DNA of 64,000 bases from the NCBI GenBank assembly GCA_949287815.1, contig CASEHS010000002.1:1-64000 (forward strand), read 5' to 3'. Origin of the DNA: an uncultured Bacillota bacterium. GTDB lineage: Bacteria; Bacillota; Clostridia; Christensenellales; Borkfalkiaceae. The translations under genes were made by a program, and so were the position numbers. Positions 24,647 through 35,118 of this stretch are shown here, piece after piece (positions within the stretch are counted from its first letter, which is position 1; each line of letters starts with the position of its first letter). The notes beneath the pieces were generated by a model that was not told the DNA's origin, made no database searches, and was given only the letters and a program-made list of their open reading frames with translations.

Positions 24647-27124
24647 TTACTTTTCCAAAAGGTATTTCATTGACCAGAATGCCTGTGCCTTTGCTCCCTT
24701 TTTCAGTTTGATCGGTTTACCTTTTGTAGAACGGTCTTCGATTTTGATATCATCTTCCGTATCCGCCATTACGAGCGATCCGTCATCCATCTGTACTGCA
24801 ATCTTATAAGGCTCTGTCACATAATCAGCATAAATGATCTTATGTTTTCCGTCCGGATCGAATATCTTTACGCCTTTACGGTAACGAGCCATCGGATCTA
24901 CCTGAGATACAATGATCTTTTTATACCTGTTGCCGTCTGTACCGATAATGATTTCGCCCTCTCCGTCGATCTGACCCGTAAACACGACCCGATCGTTTTC
25001 CGCCAGATTGATACCGCGGACACCGGCAGAAATTCTGCCCTGCTTGGGAATATCGTTTTTATAGGCATTCAAACACATACCCTGTTCCGTTACAAAGAAA
25101 AGTGTCGTCGTCGGCTCGGGATCGTCCGTTTCTATGCCGATGATTTCATCGCCCTCATTGACTTTACAAGCCTGGAACGCAGATTTGATAATATTGTACT
25201 CTTTCCATTCACTCTTTTTGACGTATCCGCCGCGAGAATAGAAAAGAAGGCTTCCCTTCGGCAACTTCTCTCCCACCTCATAAAAGGCCACAGGTTTTTC
25301 GCCCTCAACGGCATCAGGACAAAGTTCACTGTAAGGCATACCTTTATCTTTCAGTTTACCGATCTCAAATTCATTGAGATCGACTTTATAACAGTTGCCC
25401 AAATTAGTGAACGAATAAATTGTCTTATCCGACGTTGTCCTGAGAATGAGTTTGAAAACATCGGAAAGATCGGACTTTTCGCCAAGTTCCTTATCCGACA
25501 TATTAAAGTTCTTTTCGGAAACAATTTTGACTTTGTCGTCCGCCGTATAGCAAAGCACACACTTTTCTACGGGGCGCACGTCATCAAATTTTTCCACTTT
25601 AATTTCGGTAGTGTCAAATACGAGCGCACTCTTTCTTTCGCTTTTATATTGCTTTTTGATCTCTCTCAATTCGTCTTTGACAACTTCCATCTGCAACTTC
25701 TTGCTCTCTACAATAGCAGTCAAACGCGCGATCAACTTTTTGAGTTCTTCCAGTTCCTGTTCGAGTTTATATATCTCCAACCTCGTAAGACGGGCAAGCC
25801 TTAAATCAAGGATCGCCTGAGCCTGTCTTTCGGAAAGATCAAACCTTGCACGAAGTCTTGTACGAGCGGCGGGAACACTTTCAGATTCCTTAATGATCTT
25901 TACGACTTCATCGATATTTCTGACTGCGATGATCAAACCTTCGAGGATATGGCAGCGCTCTTTCGCCTGATTCAGATCAAACTTTGTTCTGCGCAGTACC
26001 ACTTCTCTTTGGTAAGCGACATAATGGCTGATAATATCCAAAAGTCCCATTTGCTGCGGCTTGCCGTCTGCAATCGCAACCATATTGATACCGAATGAAC
26101 ATTCGAGATCAGTGAACTTATAAAGAGCGGCGAGAATTTTGTCGACATCCGCGTCTTTTTTGACCTTGACGACGGCGCGCATTCCGTTTCTGTCCGACTC
26201 GTCGACAATATCGCTGATACCGCCTAAAATGTCCTTCTTTTCTTCCCTAAGTTCTGCAATTTTAGCAAGCAGTCTCGCTTTGTTCACCTGATAAGGAAGT
26301 TCGGTGATGACTATAAGGCGTTTATCGTTATCCCCTTCTTCCACGCTCACTTTTGCGCGAAGCGTGATCTTTCCTCTGCCCGTTTCGTAAGCTTGTACAA
26401 GCTCGTTCGCAATGATATATCCGCCCGTCGGAAAATCGGGGGCTTTGATATATTTCATCATTTCAAACAAGCGGATCCTCGGGTTATCGATATACGCCAC
26501 GACACCGTCGATGACTTCGCCCAGATTATGCGGTGGAATATTGGTCGCAAGACCTACCGCGATACCTGACGCACCGTTTACGAGAAGGTTCGGAAATCTT
26601 CCCGGCAAAGTTTCAGGCTCTTTCAGACTGTCGTCAAAGTTGAGCGTAAAACGAACGGTTTCTTTTTCGATATCCCTCAATAATTCCAAAGCAAGCGGTT
26701 CAAGGCGCGCTTCTGTATAACGCATTGCCGCGGCGGGGTCACCGTCGACCGAACCGAAGTTACCGTGTCCGTTGACGAGCGTCATACGCATATTGAAATT
26801 CTGCGCCATTCTCACCATAGCGTCGTAAACCGATGAGTCGCCGTGCGGGTGATATTTACCCATACATTCACCGACGATACGCGCACTCTTTTTATGCGGT
26901 TTGTCGGGCAGAAGCCCCATGTCGTACATGGTATATAAAATTCTTCGCTGAACGGGTTTTAATCCGTCTTCCACACGCGGGAGCGCCCTGTCAAGAATAA
27001 CATACTCCGCGTAAGGCAGCATGGAATTCGGCAACACCTCTTCCAGAGGAGTCAGAAAAACTTCTCCTTTGCTCTCCACGGGAAGTTGATTTTCGCTTTC
27101 CCGTTTATCTTTTCGTTTCGCCAA
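24647..27124 (-). CDS. parC: type IIA topoisomerase subunit A, probably ParC
   Basis: An 825-residue DNA-cutting subunit. The catalytic Tyr is in RYTEARL (about 136) and the quinolone-region motif [10 protein letters not shown] (about 92-101) keeps the drug-sensitive Ser and Asp. The coiled-coil and six-bladed C-terminal beta-pinwheel follow. The pinwheel lacks the canonical GyrA box (QRRGGKG), having [11 protein letters not shown], which favours topoisomerase IV (decatenation) over gyrase. The start is a TTG after GGGGAGGAG. It is 17 bases downstream of parE, in the same unit. The neighbours are not dnaA/recF, which also fits ParC. The family is certain; ParC over GyrA is likely but not certain. 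Confidence 0.88.
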   Translation of the reverse strand: MAKRKDKRESENQLPVESKGEVFLTPLEEVLPNSMLPYAEYVILDRALPRVEDGLKPVQRRILYTMYDMGLLPDKPHKKSARIVGECMGKYHPHGDSSVYDAMVRMAQNFNMRMTLVNGHGNFGSVDGDPAAAMRYTEARLEPLALELLRDIEKETVRFTLNFDDSLKEPETLPGRFPNLLVNGASGIAVGLATNIPPHNLGEVIDGVVAYIDNPRIRLFEMMKYIKAPDFPTGGYIIANELVQAYETGRGKITLRAKVSVEEGDNDKRLIVITELPYQVNKARLLAKIAELREEKKDILGGISDIVDESDRNGMRAVVKVKKDADVDKILAALYKFTDLECSFGINMVAIADGKPQQMGLLDIISHYVAYQREVVLRRTKFDLNQAKERCHILEGLIIAVRNIDEVVKIIKESESVPAARTRLRARFDLSERQAQAILDLRLARLTRLEIYKLEQELEELKKLIARLTAIVESKKLQMEVVKDELREIKKQYKSERKSALVFDTTEIKVEKFDDVRPVEKCVLCYTADDKVKIVSEKNFNMSDKELGEKSDLSDVFKLILRTTSDKTIYSFTNLGNCYKVDLNEFEIGKLKDKGMPYSELCPDAVEGEKPVAFYEVGEKLPKGSLLFYSRGGYVKKSEWKEYNIIKSAFQACKVNEGDEIIGIETDDPEPTTTLFFVTEQGMCLNAYKNDIPKQGRISAGVRGINLAENDRVVFTGQIDGEGEIIIGTDGNRYKKIIVSQVDPMARYRKGVKIFDPDGKHKIIYADYVTEPYKIAVQMDDGSLVMADTEDDIKIEDRSTKGKPIKLKKGAKAQAFWSMKYLLEK

Positions 27125-27141
27125 AACCTTTCTCCTCCCCG

Positions 27142-29109
27142 TTACAGACTAACTTTATCGATAAAAGTATCGATTTTATTGAAATTTGCATTTTGCGCAA
27201 GGAATTCTTTACGAGCTTCTACCCTGTCGCCCATGAGCGCGGTTACCATTTGCTCCGCTTCGGCAGCATCTTCAATATTCACCTGAATGAGATTTCTGCG
27301 CGCAGGATCCATTGTTGTTTCCCAAAGTTGTTCGTCGCTCATTTCTCCGAGACCTTTGTATCTTTGGATCTGATAGCCCTTGCCCACGATTTCGATTTTT
27401 TTCTGCAATTCTTCATCATCGTAAGCGTATTCGACGACGTCTTTTTTATACACTTTATACAGCGGCGGCATACCGATATACACGTGTCCGTTATTGATAA
27501 GATCGCGCATATACCTGAAAAAGAAAGTCAGAAGTATGCAACGGATGTGCATTCCGTCCTGGTCCGCATCGGATAAAATAATAACTTTATGGTATTTAAG
27601 GTCTTCGAGGTTAAAATCCCCGCCGTAACCTGCGCCCAGCGCACTGATGATCGTTCTGATCTCTTCGTTGGCAAGTACCTGATCGGTGCGTTTTTTCTCC
27701 ACGTTGAGCGGTTTGCCGCGAAGAGGCAGTATTGCCTGCGTCTGACGCATACGCGCCTGTTTTGCCGTACCGCCTGCGGAATCGCCCTCAACGATAAACA
27801 ACTCGTTCAGCTCGGGCTTTCTGCCTGTACAAGCGGAAAGTTTTCCGACCAAAGTAAGGTTTTCTATACTGTTCTTCGCTCTTGCAAGTTCTTTTGCCTG
27901 ACGGGCTGCAAGGCGGACTTTTGCCGCACCCTGCGCCTTTTTAACGATCTCATCAAAAACGGGCTTCAACTGTTTATCCTGAAAAAGTTGAGCGATCCCT
28001 TCTGTCGTAACCGTTTCTACCGGCACGCGCGCTTCGGGATTTCCGAGTTTTGTCTTTGTCTGCCCCTCGAACTGAACGTTTTTCATTTTTACCGAAAGAA
28101 TAGCCGTAAGACCTTCTCTGAAATCCTCGCCGAGAAGGTTCGGGTCTTTATCTTTCAGCGCACCTGTTGCACGCGCAACATCGTTAAAAGATTTCGTAAG
28201 CCCTGTACGGAACCCCGTTTCGTGATAACCACCCTCAGGGGTGGGAATATTATTGACAAACGAGATCAGGCTTTCGGTAAACTCCGAAGTATGCTGTATC
28301 GCAAATTCAATAAGGATACCGTCCTTTTCAGCCTTATAAGAAATCGGCTCATTGTAAAGCGGCGTTTTTCCCTCATTGAGATAAACAGCAAAATCTTTCA
28401 ATCCACCGTCGTATTTATAGTTGATAGTAATCGGATTTTTGCCTTCGGGTACGCGCTCATCACAAAGTTCGATTTCCAATCCCTTATTCAAAAATGCGAG
28501 TTCTTTGAGACGCTTTGAAACCACGTCAAAATTAAAATTGACGTTATCAAAAACCGTTGCATCCGGTTTAAAATGTACAAAGGTACCTTTCTTATCCGTC
28601 TTTTCTTTTGTATCCCTCAAATGCTCGCTCGGAATACCGCACATATACTTGTTTACTTTTTCGTCAAAGTAAGAACGAAAAGCCATTTTATAAACAGTAT
28701 TCCTGTAAACCTCGACTTTGAGCCATTCGGAAAGCGCATTCGTAACCGATGCACCTACGCCGTGCAATCCACCCGAAAAAGAATAATTGTGTTCGTCAAA
28801 CTTACCGCCTGCGTGCAACTGCGTAAATACGACTTCAACGCCTGAAACGCCCGTCTTAGGATGTATATCAGTAGGAATACCGCGCCCGTTATCTTCTACG
28901 GACGCACTTCCGTCAGCATATAATTTCACTGCGATCCTGGAAGCAAATCCGTTTGCAGCCTCGTCGATCGCGTTATCTACAATTTCCCATAAAATATGAT
29001 GCAGACCTTTCGGGCCCGTAGAACCGATATACATACCGGGACGGAGACGCACCGCGTCCAATCCTTCCAGTATTTTTATATCCTCGGCACTGTATTTCTG
29101 AGATGACAT
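27142..29109 (-). CDS. parE: type IIA topoisomerase subunit B, probably ParE
   Basis: A 655-residue ATPase subunit. The GHKL ATP site shows [16 protein letters not shown] and [10 protein letters not shown]. The TOPRIM domain has EGDSAGG and the metal-binding SDADQDG. The C-terminal QRYKGLGEM is intact. It supplies ATP-driven strand passage for the downstream subunit A. The ATG at 29109 follows GGAGGG at four bases, so the 22 extra residues of the longer frame are rejected. The length fits ParE or GyrB without an insert; it is paired with a ParC-like partner. Confidence 0.9.
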   Translation of the reverse strand: MSSQKYSAEDIKILEGLDAVRLRPGMYIGSTGPKGLHHILWEIVDNAIDEAANGFASRIAVKLYADGSASVEDNGRGIPTDIHPKTGVSGVEVVFTQLHAGGKFDEHNYSFSGGLHGVGASVTNALSEWLKVEVYRNTVYKMAFRSYFDEKVNKYMCGIPSEHLRDTKEKTDKKGTFVHFKPDATVFDNVNFNFDVVSKRLKELAFLNKGLEIELCDERVPEGKNPITINYKYDGGLKDFAVYLNEGKTPLYNEPISYKAEKDGILIEFAIQHTSEFTESLISFVNNIPTPEGGYHETGFRTGLTKSFNDVARATGALKDKDPNLLGEDFREGLTAILSVKMKNVQFEGQTKTKLGNPEARVPVETVTTEGIAQLFQDKQLKPVFDEIVKKAQGAAKVRLAARQAKELARAKNSIENLTLVGKLSACTGRKPELNELFIVEGDSAGGTAKQARMRQTQAILPLRGKPLNVEKKRTDQVLANEEIRTIISALGAGYGGDFNLEDLKYHKVIILSDADQDGMHIRCILLTFFFRYMRDLINNGHVYIGMPPLYKVYKKDVVEYAYDDEELQKKIEIVGKGYQIQRYKGLGEMSDEQLWETTMDPARRNLIQVNIEDAAEAEQMVTALMGDRVEARKEFLAQNANFNKIDTFIDKVSL

Positions 29110-29165
29110 TTTTCCCTCCGATCTGTTTTTCTTTCGGCGCAATATGCGCCTTAGTATATATGTAT

Positions 29166-29194
29166 AGTATACCATATATAGCGTTTTTTTTCAA
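29166..29194 (-). promoter_or_regulatory. promoter of parEC
   Basis: On the minus strand TTGAAA (complement of 29189-29194) and TATACT (complement of 29166-29171) are 17 bp apart, with TGG before the -10 (extended -10). The parE start is about 55 bases downstream. Confidence 0.65.
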
Positions 29195-29253
29195 GAATTT
29201 CGACCAAAAAAACACTAACGAATTCAAATCCTCTATTGCCGACTTTTTCTATA

Positions 29254-29302
29254 TAAAAAAGCCTGCGATACCGTTTTAAACGGCTGACCGCAGACTGTTT
29301 TA
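29254..29302 (-). terminator. terminator of the alpha/beta hydrolase gene
   Basis: On the minus strand AGTCTGCG pairs with CGCAGGCT, with an inner CCGTTTTAAACGG palindrome, followed by six T. Confidence 0.65.
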
Positions 29303-29306
29303 TCTT

Positions 29307-30209
29307 TTATTTTTTACGGATATCAATGCGGCGGATAAAATCCTTGATCACCTGCATTCCCTCGTCCCTATTCTCTTTCTCGTTTAAAAACTCGTGACGT
29401 GAACCTTCAATCAGATGCAAATCCACATCTTTGATACCCTGCTTTTTATAAAATTCATAAAGGCGCCGAGTGCCTTTTCCTAAGCCGCCTACGGCGTCAT
29501 CTTTCCCTGATATCAACAACAGCGGAAGATTCCTGTCCAGACCGGATGCCGCACTTTTAGTGTAAAGTCTCTTCATCCCGCGAAAAAAGCCACGATAAAA
29601 ATTGTTACTGCAAACAAAGTTGCAAAGCGGGTCTGCATGGTATTTTTCGTTATTTTCCGAATCTGTACTTAAAAACTCTCTGTCCTCAAATTTCTTATCG
29701 TATCCGCCGAACACGGTTTTATTCACAAAATTCGCAGGAGCATTTTCTCCTTTTACCATACATCCCAAAGAAGACAACATATCCCCCAAACGTACAGCCG
29801 CTCCGTTTTGGCGTGCACTTCCCGCTATGATCGCTCCGTCCAAAAAACGCGGATATCTTTCTATAAACGCCTGCGTCAGAAAAGATCCGTACGAAAATCC
29901 GAAAAGAATATACTTTAAATTCGGATATTTTTCACGGTAATATTTTGCGATCGACGCCATATCTTTCACCGTATCCGAAAACATATTTCCGTCTGCATAT
30001 CCCAAAGTATCCGGATCCGTTTCGCCGTGGCCTCTGTGATCGTCCCCCACAACAACATAGCCCATTTCATTCAGATTTCGGGCAAACCACTCATAACGCC
30101 CCGTATATTCATTCATGCCGTGCGCGATCTGAACAACTCCGCAAGGTTCTTTTACGTTCTCCCATTCCCGAACATAGATCGGTTTTCCGTCAAAGGATGA
30201 AAAGTTCAT
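29307..30209 (-). CDS. alpha/beta hydrolase, monoacylglycerol lipase-like
   Basis: A 300-residue serine hydrolase of the Hydrolase_4 group. Oxyanion HGMNEY near residue 30 is followed by DHRGHGET, the nucleophile Ser in GFSYGS (about 107), the acid Asp in SGKDDAVG (about 236) and the His in EGSRHEF (about 269). Relatives cleave monoacylglycerols or lysophospholipids. It has no signal peptide, so it is cytosolic. It is a single gene reading away from murG. Confidence 0.85.
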   Translation of the reverse strand: MNFSSFDGKPIYVREWENVKEPCGVVQIAHGMNEYTGRYEWFARNLNEMGYVVVGDDHRGHGETDPDTLGYADGNMFSDTVKDMASIAKYYREKYPNLKYILFGFSYGSFLTQAFIERYPRFLDGAIIAGSARQNGAAVRLGDMLSSLGCMVKGENAPANFVNKTVFGGYDKKFEDREFLSTDSENNEKYHADPLCNFVCSNNFYRGFFRGMKRLYTKSAASGLDRNLPLLLISGKDDAVGGLGKGTRRLYEFYKKQGIKDVDLHLIEGSRHEFLNEKENRDEGMQVIKDFIRRIDIRKK

Positions 30210-30356
30210 AAATATACCTCCTGACTTTATTTTACCCTACTTTTTTTGATTTGTAAACAGTTGCGAGGGATTTTATCCTTACCGCACGCATTTAATAATA
30301 TTTTACGCATAAAACCAATATACTAAAACCGTAAACCATAAAAAGGAGAACCGCAT

Positions 30357-31397
30357 ATGAAAACACTTGTCCTGACAGGAGGCGGAAGCGCGGGGCATGC
30401 CGTTCCGAACACCGCCCTGATTCCCGAACTTTCACATCATTGCAATCTTGCCTATATCGGCACAGACGGAATTGAAAAGAAAATCATTGCACCCTATAAA
30501 CTGCCTTACAGAACGATCCGATGCACAAAATTTATCCGCGGAATGAGCGTGAAAAACTTTGCGATCCCGTTTCGTTTTCTGTCCAGCATAAAACAAGCAA
30601 AGAAAGCACTGAAAGAACTTCGGGCAGATGCCGTATTTTCCAAAGGAGGATATGTTGCACTACCCGTTGTATTTGCGGCAAAAAGTCTGAAAATCCCCGT
30701 TCTTTCACACGAATCCGATCTGTCCCCCGGGCTTGCCAACAGACTCATCAGTAAAAAAAGCAAATATGTGCTGACAAGTTTTCCCGAAACGGCAAAAAAA
30801 CTTAAAAACGGAAGATATGTAGGCTCTCCCGTCCGCGATGAACTGTTTGGTAAAGACCCCGTTTCCGCAAAACGTGCATACGGATTTAAGTCAGGCAAAC
30901 CCGTACTTTTGGTGTTCGGCGGCGGTAGCGGCAGCCGCGCGATCAACGCGGTACTTCGTGAAGCACTTTTCCCCATAATGAAAGCGTTTGACATTCTGCA
31001 TATATGCGGGAAAGGTAACCTATGTGAGAGCAAAATCGAAGGCTATGTACAAAAAGAATACGAAACGGATATGGCATCCGCCTATGCCGCCGCGGATTTT
31101 GTTCTTTCACGGGCAGGCTCCAACACTGTTTTTGAAATTCTCGCGCTCGGTAAACCTGCCCTTTTCATTCCCCTCGAAAACAAGCGCTCTCGCGGAGACC
31201 AAATAGAAAACGCAGATTATTTTGAAAAAAAAGGACTTTGCAAAGTCCTGCGAGAACCCGATCTTTCACCTGAAACTTTACAGGAAAAACTTCTCGATCT
31301 TAGAGAAGACTATGAACTGAAAGAAGCTTTGCAAACCAGCGCTCTGCGGCGCGGAAACGAAAAAATTATCCGTGAAATCCTGAGCATTCTAAAATAA
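30357..31397 (+). CDS. murG: UDP-GlcNAc transferase MurG
   Basis: A 346-residue GT28 enzyme that adds GlcNAc to lipid I to make lipid II at the inner face of the membrane. The N-terminal GGGSAGHAVPN is the lipid-I loop, SKGGYVALP and HESDLSPGLANR sit in the N-domain, and the UDP-GlcNAc site has GGGSGSRAIN and SRAGSNTVFE. AAAAGGAGA precedes ATG. It is the only peptidoglycan gene here, has its own terminator, and is not in a dcw cluster, as seen in several Clostridia. Confidence 0.93.
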   Translation: MKTLVLTGGGSAGHAVPNTALIPELSHHCNLAYIGTDGIEKKIIAPYKLPYRTIRCTKFIRGMSVKNFAIPFRFLSSIKQAKKALKELRADAVFSKGGYVALPVVFAAKSLKIPVLSHESDLSPGLANRLISKKSKYVLTSFPETAKKLKNGRYVGSPVRDELFGKDPVSAKRAYGFKSGKPVLLVFGGGSGSRAINAVLREALFPIMKAFDILHICGKGNLCESKIEGYVQKEYETDMASAYAAADFVLSRAGSNTVFEILALGKPALFIPLENKRSRGDQIENADYFEKKGLCKVLREPDLSPETLQEKLLDLREDYELKEALQTSALRRGNEKIIREILSILK

Positions 31398-31407
31398 TAC
31401 GGTTTAC

Positions 31408-31460
31408 AAGTTTAAGAGGGTGTCTGCGCAAAATTTTTGCGAAGACACCCTCTTAAACTT
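31408..31460 (+). terminator. long hairpin terminator of murG
   Basis: An 18-bp perfect stem (31408-31425 / 31443-31460, AAGAGGGTGTCT core) has a further GC-A-T inner stem. It is unusually long for a terminator and has no long U-run, so it may also be a mobile-element relic. Confidence 0.6.
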
Positions 31461-31467
31461 ATAAATT

Positions 31468-31504
31468 AACCGCCCTTCGCCGTTTTAAACGGCGATGGGC
31501 GGTT
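31468..31504 (-). terminator. second hairpin, end of the Ca/Na exchanger gene
   Basis: aaccgccc-tt-cgccg pairs with cggcg-at-gggcggtt around TTTTAAA. It directly follows the exchanger stop on the minus strand, with only a weak T-run. Confidence 0.5.
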
Positions 31505-31525
31505 CTGCACTTTAATAAAATCAAT

Positions 31526-32590
31526 TTACGAAATAAACAAATACGTGTAATATCCTGCAAAACATAATAACATCACAATTCCGCTCAATTTACCTAATCT
31601 ATGCTTATTAAATAAAGAACATACGAAAAGCAATACCGCACAGCCCAGAGCAACGAGCGCATCGATCATATTCCCGAAAGTAAAAGTAAGCGGATAAAAT
31701 AAGGATGCCGCCCCTGCCACGACAAAAATATTGAATATGTTGCTTCCGATAATGTTTCCAACTGCAATGTCTGTTTCACCTTTGATAGCCGCAACCACGG
31801 AAGTTACCAGTTCAGGTAAGGAAGTACCGATCGCAACCACGGTAAGGCCTATAATACGTTCGGAAACCTTAAAATATTCCGCGATCTTAGTCGCTGAATC
31901 TACAAGCAGTTTTCCGCCGCCGATGACCATGGCAAGTCCCACGAGCAACAGCACAACAAGAAACCACTTTTTCTCTTCCATTTTTTCAAACCAAACTTTG
32001 TAAGCACTCTTCTTCTTTTCTGAAGTCGTTTCATCATTCGATTTTTCTAAATTTTCAACACTTTGCCCCGAAGACGGCAATTCACTGCTTAAAGAACTCT
32101 CAGAGGAAGAAAGCGAACACATTTCCGCTTTTTGTTTTTTTCTTGCCTGAACGAGAAGAACTGACATATATGCCGCAAAAATTACGAGAAGGATCAATCC
32201 GTCCCACCATTCCACTGCATTACCCCACCTACCTAATCCGACAAGCAACGCACTCGCCAAAAGCAATACGGGGAGATCAAGTTTCAATGACTCGCGTTGA
32301 ACGGGCAATAAATGGAAAAGAGAGGAAAGCCCAAGTATCAGCAAAATATTAACAATATTACTTCCGACCACATTTCCGATAGAAATATCCGTCGAACCTT
32401 CAATAGCGGAAGTTATCGACACTGCAAGCTCAGGCATACTTGTTCCGAACGCCACGATCGTAAGACCGATAACGAGCGGAGAAATTTTACAAAGTTTTGC
32501 AATTTTCGAACCGCCTTCGACAAACCAATCAGCCCCTTGCACCAAAAGCAGAAAACCTACAATAAGCAAAAATATATTCAATGCCAGCAT
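31526..32590 (-). CDS. calcium/sodium antiporter, CaCA superfamily (YrbG-like)
   Basis: A 354-residue exchanger with about ten membrane helices. The two inverted repeats each carry the ion-binding motif: GTSMPEL with GSNIVN (about residues 49-90) and GTSLPEL with GSNIFN (about 255-295). The Glu in each PEL and the Asn in each GSN coordinate Ca2+ and Na+. A Ser/Glu-rich cytosolic loop (about residues 155-190) joins the halves. It extrudes calcium using the sodium gradient, the same broad role as the P-type pump upstream. It is a single gene. Confidence 0.92.
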   Translation of the reverse strand: MLALNIFLLIVGFLLLVQGADWFVEGGSKIAKLCKISPLVIGLTIVAFGTSMPELAVSITSAIEGSTDISIGNVVGSNIVNILLILGLSSLFHLLPVQRESLKLDLPVLLLASALLVGLGRWGNAVEWWDGLILLVIFAAYMSVLLVQARKKQKAEMCSLSSSESSLSSELPSSGQSVENLEKSNDETTSEKKKSAYKVWFEKMEEKKWFLVVLLLVGLAMVIGGGKLLVDSATKIAEYFKVSERIIGLTVVAIGTSLPELVTSVVAAIKGETDIAVGNIIGSNIFNIFVVAGAASLFYPLTFTFGNMIDALVALGCAVLLFVCSLFNKHRLGKLSGIVMLLCFAGYYTYLFIS

Positions 32591-32692
32591 ATTCTTTTAT
32601 CCTCTGATGACTAAGTATCGACAGGCGGCTTAATTTTTAAACACAGTCTGTCTAATCCTCTATTTATAAATGTACAGTAAAAAACGACTTTT

Positions 32693-33535
32693 TTATTTCA
32701 ACTGAAACCCGAGCCCCTTTAAAAAAGCCTCTGAAAGATTCAGCCAATTTTTTACGTGCGGTATGAAACTTGCCGAAGATTTTTCCCCTATGGCCTCATA
32801 ATTGCACGAAGAAAGGCCGTGCCATCCCTCACGGAACAAGTGCAGTTCACAAGGCACACCGTTTTTCAGATATGCTTTATACAGGCCAACAGAGTTCATC
32901 GGCGATGTATCGTCATCCGCGGTCGTTGCCCAAATAAATGCAGGCGAACATTCTTTACGCACCTTTTTTTCTATCGAAAAACTTTCAAAAGACACCTTGT
33001 CCGAACAAAAATTACCGAAAGATTCTTTATCATTATATTCGGCATCGCTTGTGATCACCGAATAAGAATAAACAGAGGCATCCGGACGAACAAGCTGACA
33101 ACGATCCCCGAATTGTGAAACTATTGCTGGATCGTCCCACAAAGTACTGATACAGCCGAGCAGATGCCCGCCTGCCGAAAACCCGACCGCAGCAACTTTG
33201 TCGGCAAGAAGATTTAAATTTTCCGCGTTTTCGTGAAGGTAGATCATAGCCATTGCGGCTTCCAAAATCTGCGCGGGATAACATACAGGCGCAACATCAT
33301 AATTCAACACAAACGCATCAAACCCACGGTTGTAAAACTCCATTGCCACAGGTTCAGCCTCACCTTCGGAGATCGTAGCATACGCTCCGCCCGGAAGCAC
33401 CAACATTGCTGGATATTTTTTTTGTTCTTCACGTTTGCGCCTCTGGTTGTGACGATATGACGTTAAAACACCTGCTTTCGCATTTTTTCTTTCAATACCG
33501 AAAAACTCAAAGAGATCCAAGTTTTCTATGATCAT
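32693..33535 (-). CDS. alpha/beta hydrolase, BD-FAE/acetyl-esterase type (copy 2)
   Basis: A 280-residue intracellular esterase. Oxyanion LPGGAY is near residue 45, the nucleophile Ser is in VGFSAGGHL (about 118), an Asp lies in TADDDTSPMN, and the His is in EGWHGLS. Such enzymes remove acetyl or feruloyl groups from plant-type oligosaccharides. The ATG at 33535 has AAAAGGTGA upstream and aligns with the start of its neighbour; a GTG four codons earlier is not used. It is about two thirds identical by eye to the next gene, with the same strand and order. Confidence 0.85.
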   Translation of the reverse strand: MIIENLDLFEFFGIERKNAKAGVLTSYRHNQRRKREEQKKYPAMLVLPGGAYATISEGEAEPVAMEFYNRGFDAFVLNYDVAPVCYPAQILEAAMAMIYLHENAENLNLLADKVAAVGFSAGGHLLGCISTLWDDPAIVSQFGDRCQLVRPDASVYSYSVITSDAEYNDKESFGNFCSDKVSFESFSIEKKVRKECSPAFIWATTADDDTSPMNSVGLYKAYLKNGVPCELHLFREGWHGLSSCNYEAIGEKSSASFIPHVKNWLNLSEAFLKGLGFQLK

Positions 33536-33588
33536 GTTCAAAATCACCTTTTAATCAAAACTTTAAAGAAAATTTTTAAATCGAATAT

Positions 33589-34434
33589 TTATTTTGCCTG
33601 AAAGCCGAGTCCTTTCAAAAATTCAGCGGAAAGATTCAGCCAGCTTTTTACGTGCAACATAAAATCCTTTATAATATCTTCCTTATAAACCTCAAAATCA
33701 CAAGTTGAAAGACCGTGCCAGCCTTCACGGAAAATATGCAATTCACAAGGGACGCCGTTTTTAAGGTATGCCTCATACAAAAGCACTGAATTCATAGGCG
33801 GCACACAAGTATCTTCCGAAGTTGACCAGATAAAAGCAGGCGAACATTCCTTTCTTACTTTCTTTTCAATAGAGTAGTCCTCATGCTTTACTTTATCCGA
33901 ACAGAAATTACGGAAAGATCCGCCGTGATAATATTCAGGATCACTTGTAACGACAGGATATGAGTAAACAGACGCATCAGGGCGCACAAGTGTACAACGA
34001 TCTCCAAACAGAGAAACTATTGCAGGGTCGTCCCAAAGGGTGCTGATGCAGCCAAGCAGATGTCCGCCTGCCGAAAACCCGACAGCTGCGATCTTATCGG
34101 GGATCAGATCTAATTTTTCCGCATTCTCGCGGAGATATACCATCGCCATAGCCGCTTCTGTGATCTGTGCGGGATAACAAAAAGCGGGCGCAATATCATA
34201 TTCCAAAACAAACGCGTCAAACCCACGGCTATAAAACTCCATTGCGATCGGCTCTGCCTCACGCTGGGATACAAAACCGTAGCCACCACCGGGAAGGACA
34301 AGCATAGCAGGACGCTTTTTAATTACATTCAGTTCGCTCATTTGTCCGTGTCTGTAAGCCACCAGTCTGCCCGCTACCTTATTTCCCCTGTCAAACTTAA
34401 AATACTCAAAAAGGTCTGTCGTTTCAAAGATCAT
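33589..34434 (-). CDS. alpha/beta hydrolase, BD-FAE/acetyl-esterase type (copy 1)
   Basis: A 281-residue paralogue of the gene downstream. It has the same GFSAGGHLLGC nucleophile region, LPGGGYGF oxyanion loop, VPPMNSVLLY acid strand and EGWHGLSTC His loop. AAGGAGA precedes the ATG. The pair, 53 bases apart, forms a two-gene unit that arose by tandem duplication. The differences are concentrated near the N-terminus and in the lid-like loop around residue 165 (YYHGGS against YNDKES), where substrate choice might change. Hemicellulose deacetylation is a plausible role. Confidence 0.85.
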   Translation of the reverse strand: MIFETTDLFEYFKFDRGNKVAGRLVAYRHGQMSELNVIKKRPAMLVLPGGGYGFVSQREAEPIAMEFYSRGFDAFVLEYDIAPAFCYPAQITEAAMAMVYLRENAEKLDLIPDKIAAVGFSAGGHLLGCISTLWDDPAIVSLFGDRCTLVRPDASVYSYPVVTSDPEYYHGGSFRNFCSDKVKHEDYSIEKKVRKECSPAFIWSTSEDTCVPPMNSVLLYEAYLKNGVPCELHIFREGWHGLSTCDFEVYKEDIIKDFMLHVKSWLNLSAEFLKGLGFQAK

Positions 34435-34637
34435 GATTCTCTCCTTCGTCCCCGATAAATTGAGATCGATTTTTTAGCTTATACCAATGACATGATTTAT
34501 TTTATATAAGCCATTATTATGATTTTATGACAATTTTTTAGAAAAGTCAACCAATACGGTTTACTATTTTATGAATAAAAGCTTGTCCTCAAAACCACTG
34601 TTCATCATCACCTACTGGAGAAAAGGAAAAAGAAAAA

Positions 34638-34958
34638 TTATTCGTATTCTTCGTAACTTCTCCGTTCTTCCCCTTCACAGACACATTCAAATCTTTGTTT
34701 CTTGCACGGTTTTTCTTGTCTCGGTGCATTTTTAAGTTCCACCAGTACGACATCAGCACCTATTTTAACTATATTTTTCAAAGAAATAAACATATCCGTA
34801 TTATGAAAAAGATGGATACGCCTTCCGCCCGGCACAACTATTCCTAAAACCTTTCCCTCAGGATATGTAAACACCACATCGGTTGTTTTTCCTAAATTTC
34901 GTCCGTCCAGAATATTGACCACAAATTTGCATTTCAGTTCACTGTATGAAGTTTCCAC
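34638..34958 (-). CDS. ylmC: YlmC/YmxH sporulation protein, PRC-barrel
   Basis: A 106-residue protein of the YlmC/YmxH family. A single PRC-barrel spans about residues 5-80, with VNILDGRNLGKTTDVVF and GIVVPGG near the front. The start is GTG at 34958 because AAAGGAGG lies six bases upstream; the longer frame from 35027 has no such site. The C-terminal part has several Cys (PCKK, CVCEG) that could bind metal. In Bacillus ylmC lies just downstream of sigG. Here the two are separated by the GH2-SGNH pair. Confidence 0.8.
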   Translation of the reverse strand: METSYSELKCKFVVNILDGRNLGKTTDVVFTYPEGKVLGIVVPGGRRIHLFHNTDMFISLKNIVKIGADVVLVELKNAPRQEKPCKKQRFECVCEGEERRSYEEYE

Positions 34959-35078
34959 GCAATGCCTCCTTTCGCCGTTATTTACAACGAAAAATACTCT
35001 CTTATCATAATATGCGCCCCTATGCATTTTTGTGCGGACCGATTTAAAATATATTGTTTATAAAATCAAATAGTCAAA

Positions 35079-35112
35079 AATACCGCCGTGCTTAAATATC
35101 ACAGCGGTATTC
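35079..35112 (-). terminator. terminator of the GH2 gene
   Basis: ataccgc pairs with gcggtat, with a second CGTG/CAC pairing inside, then five T on the minus strand. Confidence 0.6.
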
Positions 35113-35118
35113 ATAAAA

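Noticed and set aside
24842..25804. 320-codon open frame on the plus strand
   Set aside because: It is antisense to the topoisomerase A subunit, a highly conserved gene, and shows no domain of its own.
27589..28518. 309-codon open frame on the plus strand
   Set aside because: It is a shadow of the topoisomerase B subunit on the opposite strand.
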